Positions 1 to 11,950 of a stretch of DNA of 64,000 nucleotides are shown here, piece after piece. Origin of the DNA: Dicaeum eximium (lineage: Eukaryota > Chordata > Aves > Passeriformes > Dicaeidae). How positions within the stretch are numbered: position 1 is the stretch's first letter; each line of letters starts with the position of its first letter. Where the stretch lies: positions 8,547 through 72,546 of the forward strand of contig VWZP01001600.1 of assembly GCA_013396995.1 (NCBI GenBank). The letters run 5' to 3'. The translations under genes and the position numbers were made by a program. Under the pieces are notes generated by a model. It saw only the letters and a list, made by a program, of their open reading frames with translations. It did not search any database and was not told where the DNA came from.

Positions 1-280
1 ACAGCTCCAGAACAGCTCCAGACACAGCTCCTGAACAGCTCCAGGAACAGCTCCAGACACAGCTCCAGGCACAGCTCCAGGAACAGCTCCAGGCACAGCT
101 CCAGAACAGCTCCAGACACGGCTCCAGAACAGCTCCAGAACAGCTCCAGGCACAGCTCCAGAACAGCTCCAGGCACAGCTCCAGAACAGCTCCAGACACA
201 GCTCCAGAACAGCTCCAGAACAGCTCCAGGCACAGCTCCAGACACGGCTCCTGAACAGCTCCAGGCACAGCTCCAGCCTG
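1..280 (+). repeat. Short-unit minisatellite at window start
   Basis: Runs of ACAGCTCCAG with AA, GC or AC spacers, unit about 11-14 bp. It is cut by the window edge. Confidence 0.9.
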
Positions 281-1137
281 GCTGAGCTCCAGAGGGGTCA
301 GGCCCAGCCCTGACAGAGGCACCTGGCTGAGATATTGATGGAAACTGAGGAGCTGGGCTTTGGCACCAGGCCGGTTTTGCTCCCCTGGCAATTCCAGGCT
401 CCCTCCCCACTCCCTGCCCTGTCCCTCGTGGGCAGCCCCTCCTCAATGTCTCCTTTAGCTCACTGGGATGAGAATTACAGGATAAATCAGGAATGGCCTG
501 ACTGAGGGTGCTGGAGGTGCACCAGAGTTGAGGGGTGTGGGAGCAGAACCCACCAAGCCCCTTCTCCTCCCATTTTGGGAGCTCTCCCCTCTCACACCCA
601 GAGAAAATCAATAATTTCTGAAAGCCCGATCCCTCTCCACAACTTCCCAGAGCCCAGCCCGAACCTGATCCGAACAAGGATGCCCCAAAAATGAGAGAAT
701 CTTGGAGAAAATCTCCAAGAGCGGCTCGAGGACAACTGGGAGTGAGGAAAGGGACCGGGAGAGAAGGAGTGAAGTGGTCTGGGATGGGCCTGGGGCGAGC
801 CCGTCCCATTGTGGGAGTGTGGGAGAAGTCCCCGGAAGGGATGAGGGGTTTTCCATAGGAAATGTGGCTGTGGGAGGGATTATGCAGCACAGCAAACTCC
901 TCACCAGCCCCGGGGCACAGAGCTGAAGAGGCATCCCAAAATCTGCCCCGGGGCTGGGAGTGGAATTTGGGATGAGACAAAGGAGTTTCGTGGCAAACGC
1001 CTCGCGCCGATGCAAAGCCCGGCGGGGCTGTGAAATGGTGCAGAACCGAGACCATTCCCATTTATCCCTTCATCCCTGAGCCCCATCCCGCACACATCCC
1101 CCACCTTTCCTGCTGGGAACTTCAAGGGAGTTAAGGG

Positions 1138-1268
<131 letters not shown>

Positions 1269-1459
1269 TTTTATCTCTTTCTCCCTCCATCCCTTTCTCT
1301 CTTTTTTCTCTCTCTCCTCTTTCTCTCTCTCTTCCTTTCTCCCCTTTTTTTCCCCCACTTTTTCTCTCTCCCTTTCCCTCTCTCTCCCCAGCCCCCGGAA
1401 AGCCGGAGCCAGCGCCGGTCCCTTCCCCGCCCTCCCCAGCCCGGCTACGGCAGCGAATT

Positions 1460-1858
1460 TCCAATTTTCAGCTCATCTCAAGGTCGTGCCAAGAGGCGCA
1501 GAGGGCCTGGTAGGACATAATGGCAGAAGAATTGTAAATGTTGCTTTTAGTGAATGCGGAATGAGGCAGGGCCAAGGAGGGGAAATTTTCCATTCGGCCG
1601 CGGCCCCGCAGAAGGGAATGCATTTTCTCCCGCCCGCGCCGCATTAGATTTCCAGAGGTGCCCGGCACCAGGTACATGTCATTAGTAACACTTTGCGTGG
1701 TAATGAATCCTTTTATTTCCCTTCCACACAGCTCATGAATACATAAAGAGCCCGCTCTGAGCCGCATCTGCCTCAGCTGCGGGAGCCTCTCAGAATTTAA
1801 TTCCGCATCCTCTCCAGCCGGGTGGCGAACCCAGCTGGGGCCAGCCTTAAAGGCGCAG
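1460..1858. promoter_or_regulatory. Candidate conserved non-coding element downstream of PAX7
   Basis: Unique AT-balanced block next to the pyrimidine tract. It has words such as GGACATAATGGCAG, GCATTAGATTTCC, CATGTCATTAGTAAC and GGTAATGAATCC, with several ATTA/TAAT cores. Composition differs sharply from the GC-rich surroundings. No repeat or frame explains it. Confidence 0.35.
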
Positions 1859-1859
1859 G

Positions 1860-2270
1860 TGATGCCTTTTGGGGCCACCTAAAAACAGAGGCCAGGCAAA
1901 ATTAAGGGAATAAAAAGCAGTTTATTTATTGAAGGGCCCTCAGGTACATTTTGGACAGATGAATCCCCCCAGGGGCTAAACCTAAAAATGGACCACGGGT
2001 CACATTTGGGGTTTTCACACTTTTGTAAGTTTGGTCCATTTGCATATTGGGGGTTAATCCTCCAATTACAGCTTCAGGTAATTAAGTCATTTACCCCAAG
2101 TTTGTTCCCCCCAACTCCCTTTTGTTTACATTTCTTGGGGCCTGAGACAGTGAGGTTTCCTTGATTGCCAGGCCTGGAGAGGAATTGTTGTGTCTGACCA
2201 AAATGGGAGAGCAGCAGCTGACACTGCATGTGGAGTTCAGAGTTATACACTAAAGAACTGCAGGATCACA
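1860..2270 (-). mobile_element. LTR-like element, copy 1
   Basis: On the minus strand it runs from TGTGATCCTGCAG to GGCATCA (about 411 bp) and aligns along its whole length with 30660-31060. Near its 3' part are tandem AATAAA signals (1930-1921), then TTTTTATTCCCTTAATTTTG. This fits a U3-R-U5 layout ending in CA. The TATA region is decayed (TACAAAA). No target-site duplication is evident. Confidence 0.65.
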
Positions 2271-3879
2271 AATATATAAAACCCACAAAACTAAAATCCT
2301 AAGACATCACAAGGAACCCGACAAAACCTCCCTGAAGCCCGGCCCGGAGTGGGGAGCAATCCTCGGGCTCGTCCCGTTCCCCGCCGGCCTCACCAGGGTC
2401 GGAGCTTCCTTTGTTGGGACCCGAGCAAGCTCCGGTTTGGCCAAGCTCGGCTTTGGGCGACCTGGAGTGGGAGGAGGTGATGGCCGGGGCCTTACTGGGG
2501 TTCCAGGAATTCCGGCAGGAATTCCAGCAGCACGGATCCCCTGGGTCTGCAGGGAAGGGGCTGCTGCCAGCACCGCTGTGCTTCCCTTTGGAGGCTTCGG
2601 ATTTCCGAAAGACAGGAAACTGATGGGAAGTAATAATAAAAATAAAAATAACATTAATAAATACTACAAAGATGATGGTGATGATGGTGATACCCCAACC
2701 TCCGGTGCTTTTGGCTCTCTGCACGTCCCCTCCGGGGCTCAGCCTCGGCAGGAGCTGTCAGAGGTGGCTCCGAGGGCAGGAGCATTCCCGGGCAAACCCA
2801 GGCACCTGTGGAGTGTGGCTGGAGATGAAATTCAGCCTCGAGCCCCGGCACCCCCAGCCAAGCCCGGGGTCGGTCTCAGGGCTCTCCTGAGCTCCCTCCA
2901 GCCATCCGTGCAGAGCCATTCCCGGCCCAGGGCAGGCAGGGAGCATTCCCAGCTGGAAAGGCGAGGTCGGGAGGGCGTTTGGAGCCTCCCAGGAGCGGTG
3001 GAGCCCCCAGGGAGCTGCGGCCGCCCCGGGAACGGGAGGGTCGGGAAGGAGCCGGCTCTGGGAAGCCCCAGCCCTTCCCAGCCTGGCCACGAGTGAGCTC
3101 AGGGATCATCGCCCGCCCGGAAAATGGGCTGAACCCCGGGGAGTGCTCCTGCCCTCGGAGCCGCCTCCGAACCCGGCACTCCCGGCGTTCCCGGAGCCCG
3201 CGGGCTCAGCAGGGCGGGCACGGATCCTCCCGGCAGGGGGAATCCCTGGGGAAGCGCTCAGAGAGCCCCGAGCAGAGCCCGAGCCGGGGCTGGCTCCGGG
3301 ATCCGAGTTTGGGAATGGCTCTGGAATAGGAGCGGGGCTCGGCAGAGCTGAGGGTCCCCGAGCTGTTCCCGAGCTGCGACAGGCGCGGGGTCGGGGCAGG
3401 GACAGCCCGACTGGGGACAGGGACAGCTCTGGGGCCGGCAGGGAGGAGCGGCTCTGTCCCAACACCCGGAGCGGACACGGATCCACTTTTCCTGCGTCCC
3501 ATCCCAAGGGGGCTCTGGCTCCCGGGAGCGCCTCGATGGAGACACATCTGGGATAATTTGGGTTAGAATCCGGTGAGAATGGGAAATGTTCGCGGTGAGG
3601 CCGGGAGTGGGCGGACCCTTTGTCTGCAGTTTGGGTTAAAGAAACGAAATCCGGACAAATAAAACCCAAATACCCATAAAACACCAAAACCCAATAAAAA
3701 CCCCAAAGCTGAGCCCCAGCTCCACCCACGGCCCAAAGGAGAGCTGCTCTGGGGCCAGAGCTATCCTGGGAATGCTCTCGGTGTGCTCGAGCCTCTCCTG
3801 GAACTCATTGCCCAATTCTAATCGTGGGTAAGGGACCGCCCATNCCTCTCCTCCTTTCAAGAAAAAACCCCACAATTTT

Positions 3880-4140
3880 GCTTTTATGTTATTTATTGAG
3901 TGCAGACCAAGCAGCTCCAGCTCCCGCTAAAAACCTTTTTCTTCCCAAATTATGAATAATTTCTCATCTGAAATTATCGATCGCCTTAAAAACGCCGCTC
4001 AGCACTCTCTGCCCTGATGCAGCTCTCCAGCCCAAAATCAATATCTGTTACTGGATACCGAGAGCTGAGAGGTTTTCGAGATGAAGGTGGGGAAAGTTAA
4101 AAGAATATGTTAATTAAAAATGAAATTATTTATAACGGGG
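3880..4140. promoter_or_regulatory. Candidate conserved element downstream of PAX7
   Basis: AT-rich unique block with AAATTATGAATAATTTC, GAAATTATCGATCGCC and GTTAATTAAAAATG, surrounded by GC-rich DNA. It has many TAAT/ATTA cores. Confidence 0.3.
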
Positions 4141-5329
4141 GCTGATTCCAAGGCTGCTCTGTCCCAGGGCTGGAAGAATCCACATGAAATCATTCCCAGC
4201 TCCTTCTCTGAGAGCATCCAAGCACTGAGCACAGGATTTCCTCATGGACAATTCACAAGAATTCCAGATTTTGGCTAAAAATCCAGGAGCTGCGCCAGCC
4301 CAGGAGCCACAGCCGCCAAAAACCTGGTTTTTTTGCACAAAACTCCTCTGAATTTCTAAACTGAAATGGAATTTATCCTCCCCCATCCCTTCTCGATGTG
4401 CTGCTGAGCAGGACACAGATCCCAGAGTAGGAATTTGGAGTGCAAGTTCCAAATGTTGGGGGTAAAAGCTCAGAAATGGGGATGGAGGTCAATAAACCTT
4501 GAGGGAGCCAAGGCTGGAGCGATCCCAGCGAGATCCCAAATTCCTGTGGGGACACTGCAGGCAGGGACAGGTTTGAAGAGGAGAGATGGAAACCACGGGA
4601 AAAGGGATTTTATTCCATGAAAAACAAGAATTGGGAGCTGCTGTTCAGGAGAACCCTGCCCATCCCTGGATTCCTGGAGGAGCACGGGACTCAGCGGGGA
4701 GGAAAAGGGACAAACCCCGCCCCAGCTTTCCCAAAATCCAGCACAAAGCAGCACAAAATCCTGGGAATGTTGGACCTGGCTGAGCCAGGAGCCCAAAATC
4801 CGGGATTATCCCGCCCTGTTCCACGTCTCCAGGAAAGTGGATTGAAATGGAGGCAGGTTTTAAACCCTACAGCCCAGAGGGAAGAGGGAACTTCCCGTTC
4901 TCCCAGGCTGGAATTCCGACGGCCACAGGGAAAACGCAGCAAATCCTGGAATGGGTTGGCTTGGGAGGACTGAGAGCCCACCCAGTGCCACCCAGGGCAG
5001 GGCCGCCACCACTGTCCCAGCCGGGGACACTGCCAGGGACCGGGGGCAGCCGCGGCTTCTCCGGGAATTCCAGCCCAGCCAGGAGCTCCTTCCCAAAATC
5101 CACCCAAATTCCCTCCACAGATGGTGTCGGACCCATTTTATGGAGGAACTGAAAAAGGCCAAGTCTGGCACAGCTGCACCACCGGGCACTGCCCATTGTC
5201 CCCATCCTGGTTTATTTTAAGGATTCTCCAAAAAAGAGGGAGGACAAAGGGACAGAGCCATGCGGGGATGTGCAACCTCCTGCTGTCTCCATAAACTGGG
5301 ATGGGCTGGGAAAAACACACTGGAGGCTT

Positions 5330-5465
5330 CTCAAAAATTATGTTTTACCCCCAAAATCCCCCTTAGCATTTCCGTGTTTTACCCCCAAAAGTTCCCCAAT
5401 TATTTCCGTATTTTACCCTCCAAAATCCCCCTGTCATTTCCGTGCTTTTACCCCAAACATTCCCC
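5330..5465 (+). repeat. Minisatellite of about 36 bp, four units
   Basis: Repeats GTTTTACCCCCAAAATCCCC followed by TTAGCATTTCC variants. Confidence 0.75.
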
Positions 5466-5659
5466 TCTCCATCTCTTCCAAGCCGGGTGTCCAGCGCTCC
5501 TCCTGCAGCTCCCAGTGGATTTTCCTGGATAGGAGTGGGGGGGAAAAGACCGACCCCGCCCTGCCGTGCCCCCGAATTCCAGCTCCTCCCGCCAATTTCC
5601 CAATCCCGTAATTCCTGTCATTCCCAGCCCCCTCCCTCCCCCTGCGCGGGGTCAGCGCC

Positions 5660-6400
5660 CCTCTGATCCCCCTTGTAGCTCGGCCCGGCGAGGGGAGCAT
5701 AATGGGAAAATAATTAAAAAATAAAAGGAGAAGAACGGGAGCCCGGCGCGGGGAGGGGGCGCGGGCGATGCGCGGAGCCGCCAGATAACCGGCAGATGTG
5801 ATTTTTGCAGATAAGCGTAGTAATTTAGATAAATCTGGAGGCTTTAGAGCCTTTCGCTTGCGTCCCTTTTCTTTCTGTCTGATATTTTTTTTCAATTTTA
5901 TCTCGCAAGTCAAGAGGAGGGGGAGCGGGGAGGGGGGGGGAGGTTTAATCTTTGGGTAGTTTTTCTTTTCTTTTTAATGTGTTTTTCCCCAGAAGGTGGG
6001 ATAATGGGAGCTGCTCTCCCCCCACGCACACTCCCACTCACACACACACACACACACACGCGAGCCCGGGCTATGTTTTTTAAAAGCAGCGGACAAAAAT
6101 CAAAATATTTGAAAATGTATTTCATGGTAATTATGTCATATTTCATGGGCTGATGCCACTACTGAAAGAGAGCCTGAATGCCTTAATTTGTATAGAAATT
6201 GTAATCATTTGTTCATTTCAAGGTGAAAATTGCATTTTTTAATTTAAATTGTATCCTGCGTGATAGTCTATTATCTAGTAAAATTGTCTCCATGTCTGAA
6301 TGCCTTATATGCAGCTGCAATGCTTGTTACAAATCCAGTTATATTCATAAAAGCTTTGTCCATGTCTCGGGAAATGTGAACAGTTTCTTCTGGGTTTCTT
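5660..6400. promoter_or_regulatory. Strong candidate conserved enhancer downstream of PAX7
   Basis: Two unique parts. 5760-5910 has CAGATAACCGGCAGATGTG and GATAAGCGTAGTAATTTAG. 6065-6390 is AT-rich, almost CpG-free and non-repetitive, with CATGGTAATTATGTC, TGTAATCATTTGTTC and GCATTTTTTAATTTAAATTG. The second part is the longest stretch of this composition in the downstream flank. It looks like the deeply conserved elements that surround developmental transcription-factor genes. A C/G homopolymer and CA repeat (5930-6062) lie between the parts. Function is inferred. Confidence 0.45.
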
Positions 6401-6469
6401 CTCTCCCTTTTTTCCTTTTTTCCCCCCTCTTCCCTCCCATCCTTGTCCTCCCTCCTCTTCCCCCTCGGA

Positions 6470-6667
6470 TTTTTTTTTTTTTTTTGGTCTCCTGGTTGAA
6501 ATAAACCCAAATCTGCCATTAATAATAATTAGCCTGGCTCTGTGCAAAAGGCACTCTTGGGTGGAATTCAGGGTGAGGGACGTGCAGGAATCAGCCAGGA
6601 TTCCTGGATATTTTATTTTATTTATTCCTTTATTTATTTATTTCCCAGTCAGCCACCTCCGGGGGGG

Positions 6668-6694
<27 letters not shown>
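6470..6694. repeat. Poly-T run and poly-A run flanking a short unique segment
   Basis: T run at about 6471-6485 and A run at about 6668-6694. Between them is TTTATTTATTTATTT-type AT repeat. Simple sequence. Confidence 0.8.
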
Positions 6695-6698
<4 letters not shown>

Positions 6699-7731
6699 GA
6701 GAGGAGGGAAAGGAGAGAGGAGAGGAAGGTGGGGATGTGGGGAAAGGGTCATGGGGCAGCTCTGGCACAGGGAGCTCGATCCCAAAGGATGGCAGGGATG
6801 GGGAGAGCCCCACGCTGGAGCTGAGAGAGGGATCACAGTCAAATTTTGGGATTTTGGAGATTCGCGAGGGAGAAGGGCGCTTTGCTTCCAGCTCCTGGCT
6901 TTGGGAGAATATTCCCAGTATTTTCCATCAGGAGATGCCCTATCCGACAGCAGTGCCTGCCCTGGAATCCGAGTTGCTCCCTGGAGGATTTTTGGGGATG
7001 CCCAGGGGGTGCTGGAGGGAAAAGAGAGCCCGAGGAGGGAATTGTGGTGTCCAGGATCCCCCAGCACCGGGAAAAGCAGGATCTTCTCCCCTCCCGGCTC
7101 CTGCCCTGCTCCTGGCGACTTCCGAGAGGGAATTGGGATGGAGGGAACCGCAGAGGCCCCAAACTGGGCCTGCTGCACCCCCAGAGGGGTGGAAGGACCT
7201 GGAAGTCTCCAGGGGGGATTCCTGCTCCCCCAGGCTGGGGGAACGAGCTGCTCTCCCATTCCTGGGGATGTGGATTTGGGAATGCTGCTCCTCACCTGCT
7301 CCCTTCTGCTCCTACCTCCTCCCCTGGCACCCCTTTCCCGGGAAAACTCTCCCAGAGGGAGTCAGCCTGGACAGAAATGCTGGGAATGCTGGCGCAGGGA
7401 TGAGGGGAGGGCTGGCAGGGATGTTCCGGGAATGCAGGATGAGCTCCGATGTTAAAATTCCAGGCTGGTCTGCACCAGGTGAGCGCGAGGCCTGGCTGGG
7501 CCAGGATCTTAATTACAATTAATCCCGAAAAGAGAAAGGAATGGGCTTGGCACGGAAATCCTTCCTGCGGGGTTTAATTCCCTCCCGTGTCCCTGGCCCT
7601 GCTTGGAGCTCCCTGATTTTATGCAGGGCCACAGCCCAGTTTAATCAGCTCCGGGAGCTGGAACCGCTGGGGAAGCGCAGAGAGCTCCGGCTCGGGGGGA
7701 GCTGAATCCTCCGGGATCAGCACCGGGGAGC

Positions 7732-8130
7732 GGGATATGGGGCAGGAAAACAGGGATCGGCACCAGGGACCGGGATATGGGGCAGGAAAACAGGGATCGG
7801 CACCAGGGACTGGGATATGGGGCAGGAAAACAGGGATCAGGAACAGGGACCTGGATATGGGGCAGGAAAACAGGGATCAGGAACGGGGACCGGGATATGG
7901 GGCAGGAAAACAGCCCTGGGATCAGGAACGGGAAGCTGAATACGGGGCAGGAAAACAGGGATCAGGAACGGGGACCGGGATATGGAGCTGGAAAACAGCC
8001 CTGGGATCGGCAATGGGAACCTGGATATGGGGCTGGAAAACAGGGATAAGGAACAGGGAACCTGGATATGGGGCAGGAAAACAGCCCCAGGATCAGCAAT
8101 GGGAACCTGGATATGGGCGGGAGCTGGGAA
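7732..8130 (+). repeat. 40-bp minisatellite
   Basis: About ten units of GGGATATGGGGCAGGAAAAC plus AGGGATCGGCACCAGGGACC. The first units are at exact 40-bp spacing; later ones diverge. Confidence 0.9.
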
Positions 8131-8349
8131 TGACCCTGGGCTGTGGGATCAGTGGGATCAGGAACAGGGAGCTGGGAATGACCCTGGGCTGCCATAAAAC
8201 ACCCCTTGGATCAGGGATTGGGAACGGGAGGTGCCAAATGCGGGATCCTGCCCTGGGCTGGGCGCATTCCCTGTGGGATTTGCTGGGAATGTGGCTCCAC
8301 TCGGAGCGGGAGGTCTGGGAGGTGGGAATGGCTGGGTTCGGGGTTATTG

Positions 8350-8665
8350 ACCCGAAATATTTACCTACAGCAATATTGATATAATATATGGATATTATAT
8401 CAACCTAATATAATACCCACAATAATGCCTGAATAAAATATCTAAATAACGCACCTCGATAAAATACCCAAGTAACACACCTAAAATAACACCTAAGTAA
8501 CACATCTAAAATAATGCCTGGATAAATCACCTAAAATAATCTGTAAATAAAAGACCAAAAAAAAATCACCCAAGAAATACCTAAATAAAATACCTTAAAT
8601 TATGCCTAAATAAAATCCCTGAATAAAATCCCTAAGAAAATATCTGCATTAAAAACCACCTAAAA
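8350..8665 (+). repeat. AT-rich degenerate repeat
   Basis: Imperfect repeats of CCTAAATAAAATA and CCTAAAATAACAC. No gene. Confidence 0.7.
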
Positions 8666-9609
8666 TGGGTGTTTGCTCCCCCTCCAGGTGGGCCCCGCAT
8701 CCCGGGAATGCTGAGGAGCCGGGAGGAAGCAGGAAAAGCACCGGGAACAGGAGGAACTGAGGAACTGTGATCCCAAAAAGGGGCTCTGGGCATTCCCAAC
8801 AGGCTGTCCCTGAGGGAAAAGGCTTTTCCCAGTGCTCCGGATTCCTGCTGGGAAGAGGACCCTGCTGGGGATGGGCGGCTGCGCTTCCCAAAAAACCGAG
8901 GCACCAACGCCGGGCGGGAATTCCGGGGCCGCTTCCCAAATTTTGGGAGTGCGGCTTTGGGGAGCAGGAGCTGAGGCTGGGGAGGGAAGCGACGCTGAGC
9001 TCATCTTCCCATGAGAATTCCTGGGAATTCCGCTTCCAGGGGCCTGGATCACCCTTTGGGATGGATTTTCTGCATCCATAAAAACCAGAATCCCAAACCC
9101 ACCCCAAAACCTTCCTGGAGCACCCACACCCAACAGGGCCAGGCTTTGCTGCCCCCATTTCCCCCAGATCTTTGGGATTTGGGGGTTGGTCAGGATTTGG
9201 GGACACGGGTGAGGTTCAGGTCCTTGAACCAACACGGAATTCCAGCTGCAAAACCCTTGGGAATCCCTGGTGCTGGAAAAGGTGATGGAAAAGAGGGAGA
9301 GATCAAAACTGGCTTAAACCCCTTCCCCTAAAACATTTCATTTTTACAACAAGAACCTTTTCAAAAAGGGTTAATTCCTTAGAAGAAAAGGGTTAATTCC
9401 TTAGAAGAAAAAGGGAGAAAAAAAATTCATTTTCTTCAGTTTGAGCTTCATAAAATGCCCCGAATCTCAGCTCAGAAAGGCAAAAATGTTTTGTTTCCCT
9501 TCCGGGTTGTTCTTCCCTTTCCTTGCCCGCCTTCAAAAGGAAAAAAGAAAAGAATGAGGTGGAAAGAGCCTTGGCATGGAAAAGGGATTTGTCTATTCCT
9601 CAAATTCCC

Positions 9610-10380
9610 TCTGAGAATAGAATTGTGGGATTGCAGGATTAGAGTCATGGAATTCAAGGATCAGAGAACTACAAAATTGTGGGATTATAGAATCCCAAAA
9701 TCATGGAATTGTGGGGTTATAGAATCACAGAATCATGGAATTGTGGGGTTATAGAATCACAGAATTGTAGAATTATGGAACCACAGAACTGCAGGATTCT
9801 GGAACTGTGTAAGTGTAGGATTATAGAATAGTGGAATTGCAGGATTATGCAATCAGGGAATCATGGAACTGTGGGATTACGGAATCATGGAATTGCAAGA
9901 TTATCGAATCACAGAATTATAGGAATTGCAGAATCATGGAATTGCAGGATCAGACAATCACGGGAGTGTAGGATTACAGAACCACAGAATTGTAGGATTA
10001 TAGAATCAGGGAATCATGGAATTGTAGAATTATGGAATCATGGAATTGCAGGATTAAAGAGTAACAGATTTATAGGATTATAGAATCATGGAAGAGTAGG
10101 ATTACAGAATCACAGAAATAATGGAATTGTAGAATTACAGGATAATGGAAGTGTAAAATCAGAGAACCAAGGATTTGCATGATTATAAAATCACAGAATC
10201 GTGGAATAATGGAATTGTAGGATCAGGGAATAACGGAATTGTAGAATTACAGGTCACAGAAATATAGGATTATACAATCACGGAATTGTGGGTTTATAGA
10301 ATCACAGAACTATAGGATTATAGAATCATGGAATTGCAGGGTTATAGAGTCATGGAATTGTAGGAATATCAATAATGGAA
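9610..10380 (-). repeat. Expanded octamer array grown from a CR1 tail
   Basis: Period-8 sequence of the form GAATNNNN (GAATCATG, GAATTGTG, GAATCACA, GGATTATA) for about 770 bp, roughly 95 units. This is the antisense of the CR1 terminal octamer ATTCTATG. It abuts a CR1 3' end at 10380 in the correct orientation. CR1 tails normally carry only a few octamers. Confidence 0.8.
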
Positions 10381-10440
10381 TCATGGAATATGCTGGGCTG
10401 GAAGGGATCAATGAGGATCATCGAGTCCAAGGGTAACTGT
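10376..10440 (-). mobile_element. CR1 3'-terminal fragment
   Basis: Plus strand ATGGAATATGCTGGGCTGG, AAGGGATCAATGAGGATCAT and CGAGTCCAA match the antisense of a CR1 3' end. Only about 65 bp remain; the octamer array extends from its 3' end. Confidence 0.7.
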
Positions 10441-10761
10441 GAGAATATCCAGGAAAACAATGGAAATATTCAACATTTTTTGGCTGTGAAGTTGAAAAGG
10501 AAACTGAGTTACTCCTCTGAGGGTTTCTGCCCTACAAAACCACAGAGCAAGGATGTAATTATCGATATCTGGGTATTTTCCTGTGCTCGGGGTCTCTGCG
10601 AGCTTGGGATCCCTCTGGCCTGGGTTCCCTCCAGCACCAAAACACGGAATTCCAGAGGAATATCAGAATTCCAGGGGAACATCCAGTGTTGGGGGGATCA
10701 GAGGGCGCTGCAGGGGCGCAGAGATCTGGGGGCCAGAGGGAAGAGCTGGGGCTCCGAGGTA

Positions 10762-10982
10762 ATAATGAATGAATGAATAAACAAATAAATAGATAAATAG
10801 ATAGATAAATAAATAAAACAATTAAAAATATAAAAATATAAACAACAAATTAAAAAACATAATAAATAAAACCAATAAATAAACAATAAACTATAAATGA
10901 ATTCAGAAAATAATAAACAGATAAACAATTTAAATAAATAATGAATAATAAAAAACAGTAAACAATAAATCATAAATAAACG
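10762..10982 (+). repeat. AT-rich (AATAAATA) simple repeat
   Basis: Imperfect AATGAATGAATA, AAATAAATAGATAAATAG and AATAAATAAACA tracts with no other content. Confidence 0.85.
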
Positions 10983-11083
10983 GCAGGAAAGGAGCGGAGT
11001 TTGCCCCCGCAGGACACGGGGACAGTCCCTGCCATGGCCTCGGGTCCCTCGCTGTGACCGCCGCCTGTCACACGGGCTCGGAG

Positions 11084-11190
11084 CTGATTTATCAGCGCCT
11101 TATCAGCGCCTTATCAGCGGATTAACGCCCTGATTTATCAGCGCCTTATCAGCGGATTAACGCCCTGATTTATCAGCGCCTTATCAGCGG
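11084..11190 (+). repeat. Tandem repeat with seven TTATCAGCG sites
   Basis: About 2.5 units of CTGATTTATCAGCGCCTTAT plus CAGCGGATTAACGCC. TTATCAG (CTGATAA on the other strand) matches the GATA-factor consensus and occurs seven times in about 105 bp. Confidence 0.85.
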
Positions 11191-11249
11191 ATTAAGGGCC
11201 GGGATGGGGCTGGGACCGGGACCTGGCAGCGGCCGGGCTCTGCAAACCG

Positions 11250-11950
11250 GGATGTGGCCAGGAACAACGGCACCGTGTTTATAATGTCTCCATGTTTTAG
11301 TGTCACCGTGTTTTTAGTGTCACCCTGTGTCACCCAGACATTTTATAAGTTTCTTGGATGTAAACTTGCTGAGTTTTTCCTTCCATGGGAAAATTCCTTT
11401 TCTCTGCAGATTTCAAATCTTTGTGTGTGTGTTTCAAGGACAAAATGCATTCCTTTGCCTGTCTCCCGATATGGGAGATGTGGTTTGCTTTTCCCAACCT
11501 GTGATATAAAGAATTGTTATATCTCTGACTTTGTAAACATTTTCTGGCAGTCTTGGACTTTGGGGTATGGAGCTGAAAGAAGGAAGATGTAGCTCTGTAC
11601 CTGGGCAGAAATAGCCCAAATCCTTCTGAACAATGGAGTCATTTTAATACATAATATCAGCCTTCTGATATTGGAGTCAAGAGTCTTGATTCACCCCGAC
11701 GGGACTCTGATGGCAACAGCTGGTGACCCCTGAGACGTGCGGCAACAACCCCGTTTTAGTGTCACCGTGTTTTTAGTGTCACCCGTTTCAGTGTCACCCC
11801 GTTTTAGTGTCACCGTGTTTTTAGTGTCACCCATTTCGGTGTCACCCCATTTTAGTGTCATCGTGTTTTTAGTGCCATCCCATTTCAGTGTCACCCCATT
11901 TTAGTGTCACCATGTTTTTAGTGTCACCCCGTTTCAGTGTCCTCAACCCT
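11250..11950 (+). repeat. Minisatellite of about 17-18 bp interrupted by an LTR-like insert
   Basis: Units TTTTAGTGTCACCGTG and TTTCAGTGTCACCCC occur at 11280-11330 and again at 11755-11945. The intervening 11330-11750 is unrelated sequence, as if a mobile element had inserted into the array. Confidence 0.75.
11335..11745. mobile_element. Probable LTR-retrotransposon fragment
   Basis: AT-rich unique block inside a minisatellite. It includes GTGATATAAAGAATTG (TATA-like). Near its right end TGGCAACAGC is followed by TGGTGACCCCTGAGACGTG (11721-11739), which looks like an LTR end plus primer-binding site. The boundaries are uncertain, and TGTTCAGAAGG on the minus strand (about 11632) could be an alternative LTR start. 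Confidence 0.4.

Noticed and set aside
6697..7522. Overlapping 250-260 codon plus-strand frames
   Set aside because: Two frames overlap out of phase in GC-rich DNA and neither contains a domain. The compositional bias explains both.
9847..10083. Repeat protein in the 9.6-10.4 kb region
   Set aside because: Translation of the CR1-tail octamer array; no initiation context or conservation.
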